Positions 1 to 7,530 of a stretch of 12,059 nucleotides of DNA are shown one piece after another. The translations under genes were made by a program, and so were the position numbers. Each line of letters begins with the position of its first letter. The stretch's first letter is position 1. The stretch lies in contig CABRXV010000064.1 of the NCBI GenBank assembly GCA_902475005.1, positions 1-12,059 of the forward strand, written 5' to 3'. The stretch is from CABRXV01 sp900754955. Its GTDB lineage: Bacteria > Actinomycetota > Coriobacteriia > Coriobacteriales > Eggerthellaceae. The notes beneath the pieces are model-generated. The model worked only from the letters and a program-made list of their open reading frames with translations. It had not been told where the DNA came from and ran no database searches.

Positions 1-140
1 GCCATCAAGCGGCGGGGCCGCACGTGTGTCAGGGGGCGTCGGCGTGGGCTTTCGCGCCGGCTGCGGCGTTCGGGGTTCGCGTCTGTCGGATGCGCTCTTC
101 GACGCGCCGTTGTCGATCGGCCTCGTCGGAGCGCGTCCCG

Positions 141-494
141 TTACGCCTCGCGTGCAGCGCGGATAGCCGCGCACACGGTTTCGTAGCGCTCGTCGATGCG
201 CGGCATGAGCGCGGCGGCCTCGTCGAACGCGTTTCCGCGCAGGAGCGCGAGCTGCGTTTCGAGCAGCTTGAACAGCTCGGTCATCGCAAGCGTTCCGCAC
301 GTGCCCTTGAGGGCGTGCGACGCTTTGATCGCGTCCTCCGTGTCGTGCGCGTCGAGCGCGGCGACGAGCGCGTCGTGGTTCGGGTCGTCGAGGAACATGC
401 CGAGCACGCGGTCGAAGAGGGCTTCGTTTCCCATGACGCGTCCGAGCGCCTCCGCGGTGTCGATGCCGGCGGCTTCCAGTGCGGTGAGGTTCAT
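141..494 (-). CDS. Histidine phosphotransfer (HPt) domain protein
   Basis: This is a free-standing 117-residue HPt protein, the shuttle that moves a phosphoryl group between receiver domains in a multistep phosphorelay in the cytoplasm. The phosphorylatable histidine is H60 in the motif ASHALKGTCGTLAM, which matches the HPt pattern of a histidine followed by LKG and a glycine seven residues after the histidine. The length and all-helical character (Ala/Leu/Glu-rich, no membrane segment) fit a single four-helix HPt bundle. The ATG at 494-492 overlaps the TGA of the upstream HD-GYP regulator (493-491) as ATGA, so translation is probably coupled. This overlap decides the start: the open frame continues far upstream, but only as a shadow of the neighbouring genes. 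In this operon it probably links the receiver of the hybrid kinase (D774) to the receiver of the HD-GYP protein (D66). Family assignment is firm; the partners are inferred from gene order. Confidence 0.88.
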   Translation of the reverse strand: MNLTALEAAGIDTAEALGRVMGNEALFDRVLGMFLDDPNHDALVAALDAHDTEDAIKASHALKGTCGTLAMTELFKLLETQLALLRGNAFDEAAALMPRIDERYETVCAAIRAAREA

Positions 495-1606
495 CGCTGC
501 TCGCTTTCTTCGGTGGGGTCGGGGTCGTACAAAGCGTTGATCTGGGGCTCGACGCGCACGAAGGCGTCGATGAGCGCGGGGTTGAACGCGCCGCATTCGC
601 CGTTCACGATCATCGCGAGCGTCTTTTCGCGCGTGAACGACGGCTTGTACACGCGCTTGCTCACGAGCGCGTCGTACACGTCGGCGAGGGAGACCACCTG
701 CGCGGGGATGCTGATGGCGTCGCCGACGAGCCCGTCGGGATAGCCGCGCCCGTCCCAGCGCTCGTGGTGATGGCGCGCGATGTCGGTCGCGTAGCGGTAC
801 GCCTGGCTGTCGCGCAGCTGCGGAATGCGCGCGAGCATCTCCTCGCCGACGACGGTGTGGGTCTTCATGATCTCGAACTCCTCGGCGGTGAGCTTGCCGG
901 GCTTGCCGAGGATGGCGTCGGGAATGGCGATCTTGCCCACGTCGTGCATGATCGAAGCAAGTGCGATTGCGTCGACGGTGTCGGAATCGAAGCCTGCCCC
1001 GAGCTCGGTCTCCGAGAGCATGAGGTGGGTGATGTCGTGGATGCGCCTCACGTGGCCGCCCGATTCGCCGTCGCGAAACTCGATGGCGGCGGCGAGCGCC
1101 TCGATCATGCCGCGGTTGAGGTCGATGATCTGCTCGGCGCGGCGCAGCAGCTCGTCGCGCTGGTCCTCCACTACGTTGCTGAGCCGACGTCGGGCCTGGA
1201 AGAGCTCGACTACCGAGAGCACGCGTCGCTTGACGATGTAGGGCACGATCGGCTTGCTGATAACGTCCATGACGCCGAGGTCGTAGGCGGCGCGCGTCAC
1301 CTCGTCGTTGGCTTCGGCCGAGATGAGGAACACGGGGATGCGTGCGACAAGCTGTCGGGAGACGAGCTCCTCGAGCATTTCGAGGCCGTTCATCGTGTCC
1401 ATGGCGTAGTCGAGCAGGATCGCGCAGTAGCGCGGCGGATCGGCGAGCACGCGGTCGAGCCCCGCGCGCCCGTTTTCCGCCTGCTCGATACGGTACGTGT
1501 CGGCGAACACGTTCTCGAGCACGAGGCGGTTGATGGGGTCGTCGTCGACGATGATGAGCGTGTCGCACGTGCTGCGCGACGCATAGGGCAGGCGCTGTGC
1601 GGTCAT
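491..1606 (-). CDS. Response regulator with receiver and HD-GYP c-di-GMP phosphodiesterase domains
   Basis: A 371-residue two-domain regulator. Residues about 15-130 form a CheY-like receiver with the acidic pocket D21-D23, phospho-acceptor D66 (ILLDYAMD), S96 and K118. Residues about 165-355 are an HD-GYP domain, a family that hydrolyses the second messenger c-di-GMP. The expected metal ligands are all visible: H185, H221-D222 (MHDVGK), H250, H280-H281 and D309. The diagnostic loop HHERWDGRGYPDGL (280-293) and the YDALVSKRVY helix (311-320) are intact, so the protein should be catalytically competent. There is no membrane segment; it acts in the cytosol. Its ATG overlaps the stop of the full-length GGDEF frame as ATGA (1606-1603), and its own stop overlaps the HPt start in the same way. 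Phosphorylation through the HPt probably sets its activity. Product class is near certain; activity on c-di-GMP is family knowledge, not shown here. Confidence 0.93.
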   Translation of the reverse strand: MTAQRLPYASRSTCDTLIIVDDDPINRLVLENVFADTYRIEQAENGRAGLDRVLADPPRYCAILLDYAMDTMNGLEMLEELVSRQLVARIPVFLISAEANDEVTRAAYDLGVMDVISKPIVPYIVKRRVLSVVELFQARRRLSNVVEDQRDELLRRAEQIIDLNRGMIEALAAAIEFRDGESGGHVRRIHDITHLMLSETELGAGFDSDTVDAIALASIMHDVGKIAIPDAILGKPGKLTAEEFEIMKTHTVVGEEMLARIPQLRDSQAYRYATDIARHHHERWDGRGYPDGLVGDAISIPAQVVSLADVYDALVSKRVYKPSFTREKTLAMIVNGECGAFNPALIDAFVRVEPQINALYDPDPTEESEQR

Positions 1607-2806
1607 CGGGTCTCGCTTCCTTCCGTGATGGATTCGGTGCGCGTGGTGTCTCCGGTTGCAGTGGGGGAGGCGTCTGCTTCGCCGCAGTGCCTGAGAGCTC
1701 TGATGACGACGCGCCGCTTTCCCGCGCGTTTAGCCTCGTAGAGCGCCGCGTCAGCGCAGGCGAACAGCTCGTCGAAGGACGCATCGGCATCCTGCGCCAC
1801 GCCGACGCCCACGCTGCACGAGCCGTCGCGTCCGTACGATGCGCGCATGGCGCGGGCAAGCGCGCGATCGAAGGAGTCGAAGCGCGCGATCGAAGGAGTC
1901 GAAGCGCGCGCGGATGACGTCGTCGTGCGCGAGCCCGTCGGCGAGCACGGTGAACTCGTCGCCGCCGAAGCGCGCCACGACGTCGGTCGGGCGGAACGTG
2001 TGGCGGAGAAGCTCGCCCGTCGTGGCGAGGACCTTATCACCCGCCTCGTGGCCGAGCGTGTCGTTGATGTCCTTGAAGTCGTCGAAGTCGATGATGGCGA
2101 CCATGCAGGTGAGATGCGGGCGGTGCCGCGTGCAGTACGCCTCGGCGAGGCCGGTGAACGCGCGCTTGTTGTAGAGGTTCGATAGGGTGTCGCGCTCGCT
2201 CAGCTGCTCGAACTGCAGCCGGTCGGAAAACGATGCGAGGCGGATGCCCATGATCACCCAGCCTGCACCGAGACCGAGCAGGAGCCCCCCGAGGGCGGAG
2301 AACGCATCGAGCTGGGCGACGGCGGGGCTCTTCACGGTTGCCGAGAGCGCAACGAAGAGCGCTTCGGCGCCGAGCGGCAGGCCGAAGGCCGCAGGCGCGG
2401 GGAGTACGACGAGCGCGCAGAGCGCGATACAGATCAGCTGGAGGAAGTATCCTGGCAACCCACCGCAGCCGAACGCATCGACGGCGATGGCGCTGAGGTA
2501 GAGCAGCGCCGCAGCGCCGACGGAAAGCGCCGTCGAGGCGCGCTGCGCAATGCGGCGCCGCGCCGCCGCGAACACAACGGCGAGCACCGCGACCACGACG
2601 AGCGCCGCCGCGCGCACCGCGAGCGTGGCGCCGTCGGCTGCAGGAGCGGGCCCGGCGGCGAGGAACAGCGCCATGAGGCAGGTCGCGGCGCCTGCGACGA
2701 ATGCGAGCGCCGTCGCGTTGCCCGCAGCGATCTGCGCGCGGTCGTGGGCGAGAAACGTGCGCCGCTGCGCGATGCGGCTGTGCAGTGCGGAGCGAAAGTC
2801 GTCCAT
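1603..2806 (-). pseudogene. Membrane GGDEF diguanylate cyclase, frameshifted by a 22-nt tandem duplication
   Basis: As written, the frame from ATG 2806 gives 351 residues and stops at 1751. Residues about 30-190 hold five or six hydrophobic segments. A GGDEF domain starts near 200 (SERDTLSNLYNKRAF), with the metal/substrate region IIDFDDFKDINDTLGHEAGD, a product-inhibition site RPTD (272-275) five residues before GGDEF (281-285), and the active loop RFGGDEFTVL. After residue 309 the sequence becomes an Arg/Cys-rich tail unlike the family. The missing GGDEF C-terminus (SVGVGVAQDAD, then DAALYEAKRAGKRRV) lies in another frame and ends at 1603. A perfect 22-nt tandem duplication at 1858-1901 causes the shift. 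Without one copy the gene encodes a continuous 393-residue cyclase ending in an ATGA overlap with the HD-GYP gene. The start has a good AGGTAGG ribosome site overlapping the kinase stop. The product as read is probably inactive. A sequencing error or a reversible switch are both possible. Confidence 0.85.
1858..1910. repeat. Perfect 22-nt tandem duplication plus partial third copy
   Basis: Two identical 22-nt units lie head to tail at 1858-1879 and 1880-1901, sharing the core gcgatcgaaggagtcg. They are followed by the first nine bases of a third copy (aagcgcgcg, 1902-1910). Since 22 is not a multiple of three, the second unit shifts the reading frame of the GGDEF gene. The nine-base sequence aagcgcgcg would have flanked the unit in the single-copy state as a short direct repeat 22 nt apart, a typical substrate for slipped-strand mispairing. 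Confidence 0.95.
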
Positions 2807-2813
2807 GCTGCGC

Positions 2814-5348
2814 CTACCTCAGACGTCCCTGCAGCGCTTCTTTGAGCGCCTCGATGTCGAGCGGCTTGGGCACGTGTCCGTCCATGCCGGCGTCGGCGGT
2901 CTTGGCGATATCCTCGGCGAACGCGTTGGCGGTGACTGCGATGATGGGCACCGTCTTGGCGTCGGAGCGGTCCATCGCGCGGATGGCGCGACACGCCTCG
3001 CAGCCGTCCATCTCGGGCATCTGCATGTCCATGAGGATCGCGTCGATGCTGCCGATGTCCGACAGGCCGAACGTCTCGACCGCCTCACGCCCGTTGCGCG
3101 CCTGCACCACCGAGGCGCCGAGCTGCTTGAGGAACTCCTCGGCGATGAGCATGTTGATGTCGTTGTCCTCGGCTACGAGCACGAGGCGCCCCTCGAGCGT
3201 AAACGGCGCGCCGGCGGCGGTCTCCTCCGCCGTGGCGTGGTCGCTTGCGGAGGCCTGCTCGCCCTCGACGATTTGAAGCGGCACGACGATCGTGAAGGTC
3301 GTGCCCTCGCCGAGCGTGCTGCTCACGGTGATCTCGCCGCTCATCTGCTGGACGAGGTTCTTCACGATGGGCATGCCGAGGCCCGTGCCCGTCACGCCGA
3401 CCGGCGCGAACATCGTCTCGCGCGCGAACGGTTCGAACACATGCTTGAGGAACTCCTCCGACATGCCCACGCCGGTATCACTCACCTCGATGCAGTACTT
3501 GAGCAGCTTGTCCGACCTGCCGGCGATCTCGGTCGTCACCTTCACGGTGGCGCCGGGCAGGCTGTATTTGAGCGCGTTGGAGATGAGGTTGTTGAGCACC
3601 TGGCTCATGCGCTTGCGGTCGCAGTACACGAGCTCGTGCTCGTCGGCGAGCTCGCAGACGAGCGTCTTGTCCTCGCGGGCCGCCTGTTCGACGAAGAGCC
3701 CGACCGTGTCCTCGACGCAGGCGCGCATGTCCATCGGCTGGTAGTCGAGCGCGCTCTTCTCGCCGTGCTCGATGCGCGACACGTCGAGCACGTCGTTGAC
3801 GAGCGTGAGCAGCTGATCGCCTGCCTGCTCGATCTTGCGCAGGTAGTCGGCGGTCTTGCGCGCGTCGTCCACGTCGTCCTGCGCGAGCTTCGCGAGGCCG
3901 ATCACCGCGTTGAGGGGCGTGCGCATGTCGTGCGAGACGCTGCTGAAGAACGCCGTCTTGCGCTCAGCGGCCTGCTTGGCGGCGGCGAGCGACGACTCAA
4001 GGAGCTCGAGCTGCTTGAGCTGGTTGCGCTTCTCGTCGTCGATCTCGCGGAAGCACATGATCACCTCGTCGAGGTTGAGGTCGCGGTTGTGGATGATGCG
4101 GATTGACACCCATTTGAACGTGTCGCCGAACTTGCGACGGTAGTCGCCGCCGTACTCGTGGACGTCCTCTTCGGCGAGCTTGCGGATGTTCTCGATCGAG
4201 AAGCTGCGCTCGAACTCCTGGTAGGTGCGGTTCTCCACCACGTCCTTGACGATGCTGATCATGTACTCGTAGTCGCCTGATGCGCCGAGCTTCTCGCGCA
4301 CGTCGGGCGAGGACTTCACCGTCTCGTAGGTGCCGGCGCGGTAGTTGACGCGGTAGATGGCGTAGAACGTGTCGCCGAGGATCTTGAGCGTGTCGGCGGT
4401 GTGCTGCGCGCGCTTGTTCTCGCGGTACGAGCGGATGACGAAGAACGCGGTCACGCCGAGCAGCACGGCGAACACGGCGGCGATCGCGAGGAGCGTTTCG
4501 TCCCAGCCGGTTTGCAGGATGTTCTGGGTGGGCATGGTGACGACGGAGAGCCAGCCGTTGTCCATGGTGGTGTAGTACACGCTGCGCCGCGTGCCCGACT
4601 CGTCGACGATGCTCGAGGCGTGGTTCTCGAGCGCGCCCGAGGCGATGTCGGCGCGCAGCTGCTCGAGGTAGCTCTGCATGCCCGCGCTCGTCACGTCGCG
4701 CGCAACGATGCTGTAGATGAGCTCGCCGTTGCTGTCGAAGAGGAAGTACGAGCTGCCCTCGGGCATCGTCGTGTCGCTCTCATAGTCGTTGAACTTGTCG
4801 AGCCTGATGTCGAAGGCGAGCACGTTGCCCTCGCCGTGCAGCTTGAGCGATATGGTGATGACGGGCTCGCCGGTGATGGCGTCCTCGTAGGCGTCGGCGA
4901 AGTAGACGCCGTTGTCGGTCGTGAATGCGCCGCGGTACCAGTCGGTGTCCGCGTAATCGTAGCCCTCGTCGCCTTCCCAAGGCACGGCGGCGAGAATGCG
5001 CCCGTCGATGACGGCGTAGGGCTCGATGAGGTCGTCGCCGAGCACGCGCGCGGTGTTGTCGGTGAAGCTCTGCATCCAGCGCACGATGCGCTCCTCGTCG
5101 GCGCCCTGGTCGATCATGTCGTTGATGTAAGTGGCGCCGAGCCCCATGAAAAGCTGGTAGACGGTGAAGCGGTTCTCCTCCTCGGTGGCATAGCTTGCGG
5201 CAAGGCTTGTGCCCATCTCGTCGGCGTTGAGCAGGAGCTTGTCGCGCACGAGCATCACGCCCCAGGCGATGAGCAGGCACATGACGACGGCGAGCGCGAT
5301 GCCGAGCTTCGCCGAGACGTTGAGACGTTGTTTCTCCTTGTCGATCAT
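2814..5348 (-). CDS. Membrane hybrid sensor histidine kinase (dCache-like sensor, PAS-like, HisKA, HATPase, receiver)
   Basis: An 844-residue hybrid kinase in the cytoplasmic membrane. A membrane segment at about 15-35 and a second at 285-305 bracket a 250-residue extracytoplasmic sensor. That region resembles dCache ligand-binding domains (DTDWYRGAF at 135-143, then FADAYEDAITGEPVITIS). Residues about 318-435 look like a PAS-type domain. The dimerisation/phospho-acceptor segment has H473 in SHDMRTPLNAVIG. The ATPase domain shows the N box NNLISNALKYS (586-596), DTGVGM (624-629) and GTGLGM (654-659). The C-terminal receiver has E727-D728, phospho-acceptor D774 (ILMDMQMPEMDG), T806 and K828. 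All catalytic residues are present. The start ATG follows GGAGG with seven-base spacing. It is the first gene of the operon, divergent from ech, and ends 7 nt before the GGDEF gene. The ligand is unknown. Phosphate probably passes from D774 to the HPt protein at 141-494. Confidence 0.95.
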   Translation of the reverse strand: MIDKEKQRLNVSAKLGIALAVVMCLLIAWGVMLVRDKLLLNADEMGTSLAASYATEEENRFTVYQLFMGLGATYINDMIDQGADEERIVRWMQSFTDNTARVLGDDLIEPYAVIDGRILAAVPWEGDEGYDYADTDWYRGAFTTDNGVYFADAYEDAITGEPVITISLKLHGEGNVLAFDIRLDKFNDYESDTTMPEGSSYFLFDSNGELIYSIVARDVTSAGMQSYLEQLRADIASGALENHASSIVDESGTRRSVYYTTMDNGWLSVVTMPTQNILQTGWDETLLAIAAVFAVLLGVTAFFVIRSYRENKRAQHTADTLKILGDTFYAIYRVNYRAGTYETVKSSPDVREKLGASGDYEYMISIVKDVVENRTYQEFERSFSIENIRKLAEEDVHEYGGDYRRKFGDTFKWVSIRIIHNRDLNLDEVIMCFREIDDEKRNQLKQLELLESSLAAAKQAAERKTAFFSSVSHDMRTPLNAVIGLAKLAQDDVDDARKTADYLRKIEQAGDQLLTLVNDVLDVSRIEHGEKSALDYQPMDMRACVEDTVGLFVEQAAREDKTLVCELADEHELVYCDRKRMSQVLNNLISNALKYSLPGATVKVTTEIAGRSDKLLKYCIEVSDTGVGMSEEFLKHVFEPFARETMFAPVGVTGTGLGMPIVKNLVQQMSGEITVSSTLGEGTTFTIVVPLQIVEGEQASASDHATAEETAAGAPFTLEGRLVLVAEDNDINMLIAEEFLKQLGASVVQARNGREAVETFGLSDIGSIDAILMDMQMPEMDGCEACRAIRAMDRSDAKTVPIIAVTANAFAEDIAKTADAGMDGHVPKPLDIEALKEALQGRLR

Positions 5349-5377
5349 GGTGACCTCCGTCGCGTTATCTTGTGGTC

Positions 5378-5408
5378 ATTGTACCCTGTACCGCGCTCCG
5401 TGGTGCAA
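5378..5408 (-). promoter_or_regulatory. Candidate promoter for the histidine kinase operon
   Basis: On the minus strand TTGCAC (5408-5403) and TACAAT (5383-5378) resemble -35 and -10 hexamers. The spacer is 19 nt, longer than the usual 17, which lowers confidence. Transcription would start near 5371, giving a leader of roughly 23 nt before the ATG at 5348, with the GGAGG ribosome site inside it. The -10 overlaps a GTAC-CCT-GTAC repeat (5381-5391) that could bind a regulator; this last point is a guess. Confidence 0.4.
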
Positions 5409-5498
5409 CGCGAAACGGAAGCTAAGCGCTGCCTTACGCCCCTTTTACCGAGCAATCCGCCCCGTGGAGTCGGGTCGGGGACTGGTGAAATGTTCTTT

Positions 5499-5507
5499 TG
5501 GTAGAGT
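5499..5507 (+). promoter_or_regulatory. Candidate extended -10 promoter for echABCDEF
   Basis: TGGTAGAGT reads as an extended -10 element (TG, one base, then TAGAGT) with no convincing -35 at 16-18 nt upstream. It lies about 80 nt upstream of the echA start, predicting a leader of about 75 nt. A similar extended -10 (TGCTAGAAT) is seen before the pgsA-like gene, which gives modest mutual support. The rest of the 240-nt divergent region (5349-5588) shows no recognisable riboswitch or gene. Confidence 0.33.
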
Positions 5508-5588
5508 CTGTTGCCACGGGGGACGTTACGTCTCTCTTTTCTTATTCAGCTCGTTTCGGGTAAAGCAAGGGGTAAAGGAGGAATCTGC

Positions 5589-7511
5589 ATGGAAATGCTC
5601 GGGTTTCTCATCGTGTTTCCCCTGGTTGCGGCTGTGTTGCTTCTGGTGGCGCGCAACGACCAGGCGCGAAATGTGATCGTGTACCTGGCGGCGGCGGTCA
5701 TCGCCGTGGCGTCGGTTGTGCTCGTCGCAACCAACCTCGGGTCGCCGACGGTGCTCTACGAGTTCTCGTCGGCTCCGATCGACATGGCGTGCACGGCTAT
5801 CAGCGTGGTGCTCGTGGCCGTCATCCTCGCGTTCGGCATCAAGTACAAGAACATCCTCGCCGGACTCCTCGGCATCGTGCAGCTCGCGCTCTCGCTCGTG
5901 TTCGAGCTCGTGTTCGCGCACCATGCCGACGAGGTGGTCTACGGCCTCTACCTCGATTCGCTGTCGCTGCTCATGGCGTTCATCATCGGCGTCATCGGCT
6001 CCGGCATCTGCGTGTACGCGCTCGGCTACATGGAGGATTTCCAGGACCATGAGCCTGAAGGCGCCCGCGACCGCCGCCCCACCTTCTTCGCCATCATGTT
6101 CGTCTTCCTCTCCGCGATGTTCGCAATCGTGTTCTCGAACAACATGGCGTGGATGTTCACGGGCTGGGAGGTCACGACGCTCTGCTCGTTCCTCCTCATC
6201 GGCTACACCAAGACCGACGAGGCCATCCGCAACGCGTTCCGCCAGATCATCATGAACCTTCTCGGCGGCATCGCGTTCGCCGTGGCGCTCATCCTGGCCG
6301 CCGCCCAGGTCGGCACGCTGTCGTTCTACGACTTCCTCGTGATCGGCGTGACGAACCCGGCGCTCGTGGTGGTGCCCGTCGTGCTGCTCGCGTTCGCGGG
6401 CATTACGAAGGCCGCCCAGATGCCGTTCCAGACCTGGCTGCTCGGCGCCATGGTCGCCCCGACGCCGACGAGCGCGCTGCTGCATTCGTCCACCATGGTG
6501 AAGGCGGGCGTGTTCCTCCTCGTGAAGCTCGCGCCGATCTTCCTTTTGAGCCCCGTTCCCTCGATGATGGTCATGCTCGTGGGCGGCATCACCTTCCTGC
6601 TGTGCTCCTTCATGGCGATCTCGCAGAGCAACGCCAAGCGCGTGCTCGCGTACTCCACCATCGCGAACCTCGGCCTCATCACGGCCTGCGCGGGTGTCGG
6701 CACGCCCGAGGCGGTGTGGGCGGCTGAGTTCCTCATCCTGTTCCACGCCATCGCCAAGTCGCTGCTGTTCCTGTGCGTCGGCACGGCCGAGCACCACATC
6801 GGCAGCCGCGACATCGAGGACATGGACCTGCTCTTCGAGCGCATGCCGCGCCTGGCGCGCTTCATGATGCTCGGCATCATGTGCATGTTCATCGCGCCGT
6901 TCGGCATGCTCATCGCCAAGTGGGCCACGCTCGTCTCGTTCGTCGACATGCATCAGGTGGCGCTCATCGTCATCCTCGCGTTCGGCTCGGCCGCCACGTT
7001 CATGTTCTGGGCGAAGTGGCTCGGCAAGCTCGCGGGCATCGCGGGCACGGGCGAAAACGTGGAGACGACCGTGCACCGCAGCGAGTGGATCGCGATCGTG
7101 CTCATGGCGGCGCTGCTCATCGCGGGCTGCGTGCTCATCCCGCTCATCTCGAGCTACATCGTCGAGCCGTACATCTACTCCGTCTTCGGCACGGTGGGGC
7201 AGAGCATCGCGACCGACAACCTCTGGATCGCCTGCATCTGCGTGGCGTTCGTCGTGATCGTCCTGTTCGCGGGCCTCGGCCGCACGCGCACCCGCAAGGT
7301 TGACGTGTACCTCTCGGGCGTGGGCCGCGACCACGATGCCCGCACGTTCCAGAACTCGATGTCGGGGACGAGCGAGGCCTCGGCGCGCAACTGGTATATG
7401 GAAGACTTCTTCGGCGAGAGCCGCGTCGCGCCGGTGGGCGTGGTGGTGAACATCGTCATCATGGCAGCGGCGCTCGTGCTCGCGCTCGTCGGCCTGCCGA
7501 TCGTTCTGTAG
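5589..7511 (+). CDS. echA: Ech hydrogenase subunit EchA, ion-translocating membrane protein (NuoL/HyfB-like)
   Basis: A 640-residue polytopic membrane protein of the NuoL/MrpA antiporter-like family, the ion-pumping subunit of group 4 hydrogenases. It has about 14-16 hydrophobic segments. Signature residues of the pumping channel are present: E194 in TGWEVTTLCSF, K274 in GITKAAQMPFQTWLL, H299 and K305 in LLHSSTMVKAG, and H386 and K390 in ILFHAIAKSLLF. The C-terminal loop GRDHDARTFQNS followed by RNWYMEDFFGE is not membrane-embedded. The start chosen is the ATG after a near-perfect AAAGGAGG site (seven-base spacing); the open frame extends 26 codons further upstream but with no ribosome site. 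It is first in a six-gene operon whose order A-B-C-D-E-F matches classical Ech. It should couple electron flow from ferredoxin to H+ with export of H+ or Na+; the ion cannot be told from sequence. Confidence 0.93.
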   Translation: MEMLGFLIVFPLVAAVLLLVARNDQARNVIVYLAAAVIAVASVVLVATNLGSPTVLYEFSSAPIDMACTAISVVLVAVILAFGIKYKNILAGLLGIVQLALSLVFELVFAHHADEVVYGLYLDSLSLLMAFIIGVIGSGICVYALGYMEDFQDHEPEGARDRRPTFFAIMFVFLSAMFAIVFSNNMAWMFTGWEVTTLCSFLLIGYTKTDEAIRNAFRQIIMNLLGGIAFAVALILAAAQVGTLSFYDFLVIGVTNPALVVVPVVLLAFAGITKAAQMPFQTWLLGAMVAPTPTSALLHSSTMVKAGVFLLVKLAPIFLLSPVPSMMVMLVGGITFLLCSFMAISQSNAKRVLAYSTIANLGLITACAGVGTPEAVWAAEFLILFHAIAKSLLFLCVGTAEHHIGSRDIEDMDLLFERMPRLARFMMLGIMCMFIAPFGMLIAKWATLVSFVDMHQVALIVILAFGSAATFMFWAKWLGKLAGIAGTGENVETTVHRSEWIAIVLMAALLIAGCVLIPLISSYIVEPYIYSVFGTVGQSIATDNLWIACICVAFVVIVLFAGLGRTRTRKVDVYLSGVGRDHDARTFQNSMSGTSEASARNWYMEDFFGESRVAPVGVVVNIVIMAAALVLALVGLPIVL

Positions 7512-7530
7512 TGAGGATGTGATCTGGACC

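Noticed and set aside
1..140. Possible short coding tail on the minus strand (frame reading SDEADRQRRVEERIRQT, then a stop near 30)
   Set aside because: The composition looks somewhat coding, but no start codon with a ribosome site is visible, and joining it to the HPt gene would need an unsupported frameshift past a normal-length HPt domain.
141..1859. A single 572-residue minus-strand protein ending in the HPt domain
   Set aside because: Only the last 117 residues look like a protein. The Arg/His-rich upstream part is the wrong frame of the HD-GYP gene. The true start is the ATG at 494.
2550..4106. 518-residue plus-strand open frame opposite the histidine kinase
   Set aside because: It mirrors the kinase codons, has no motif and crosses the kinase-GGDEF junction; the minus-strand protein has every catalytic residue.
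4401..5504. 367-residue plus-strand open frame opposite the kinase sensor region
   Set aside because: Its Val/Asp/Glu/His-rich antisense composition continues into the intergenic region without a start signal.
5349..5588. c-di-GMP riboswitch in the divergent region
   Set aside because: I looked because of the neighbouring c-di-GMP genes, but no conserved aptamer core or paired-helix layout could be recognised on either strand.
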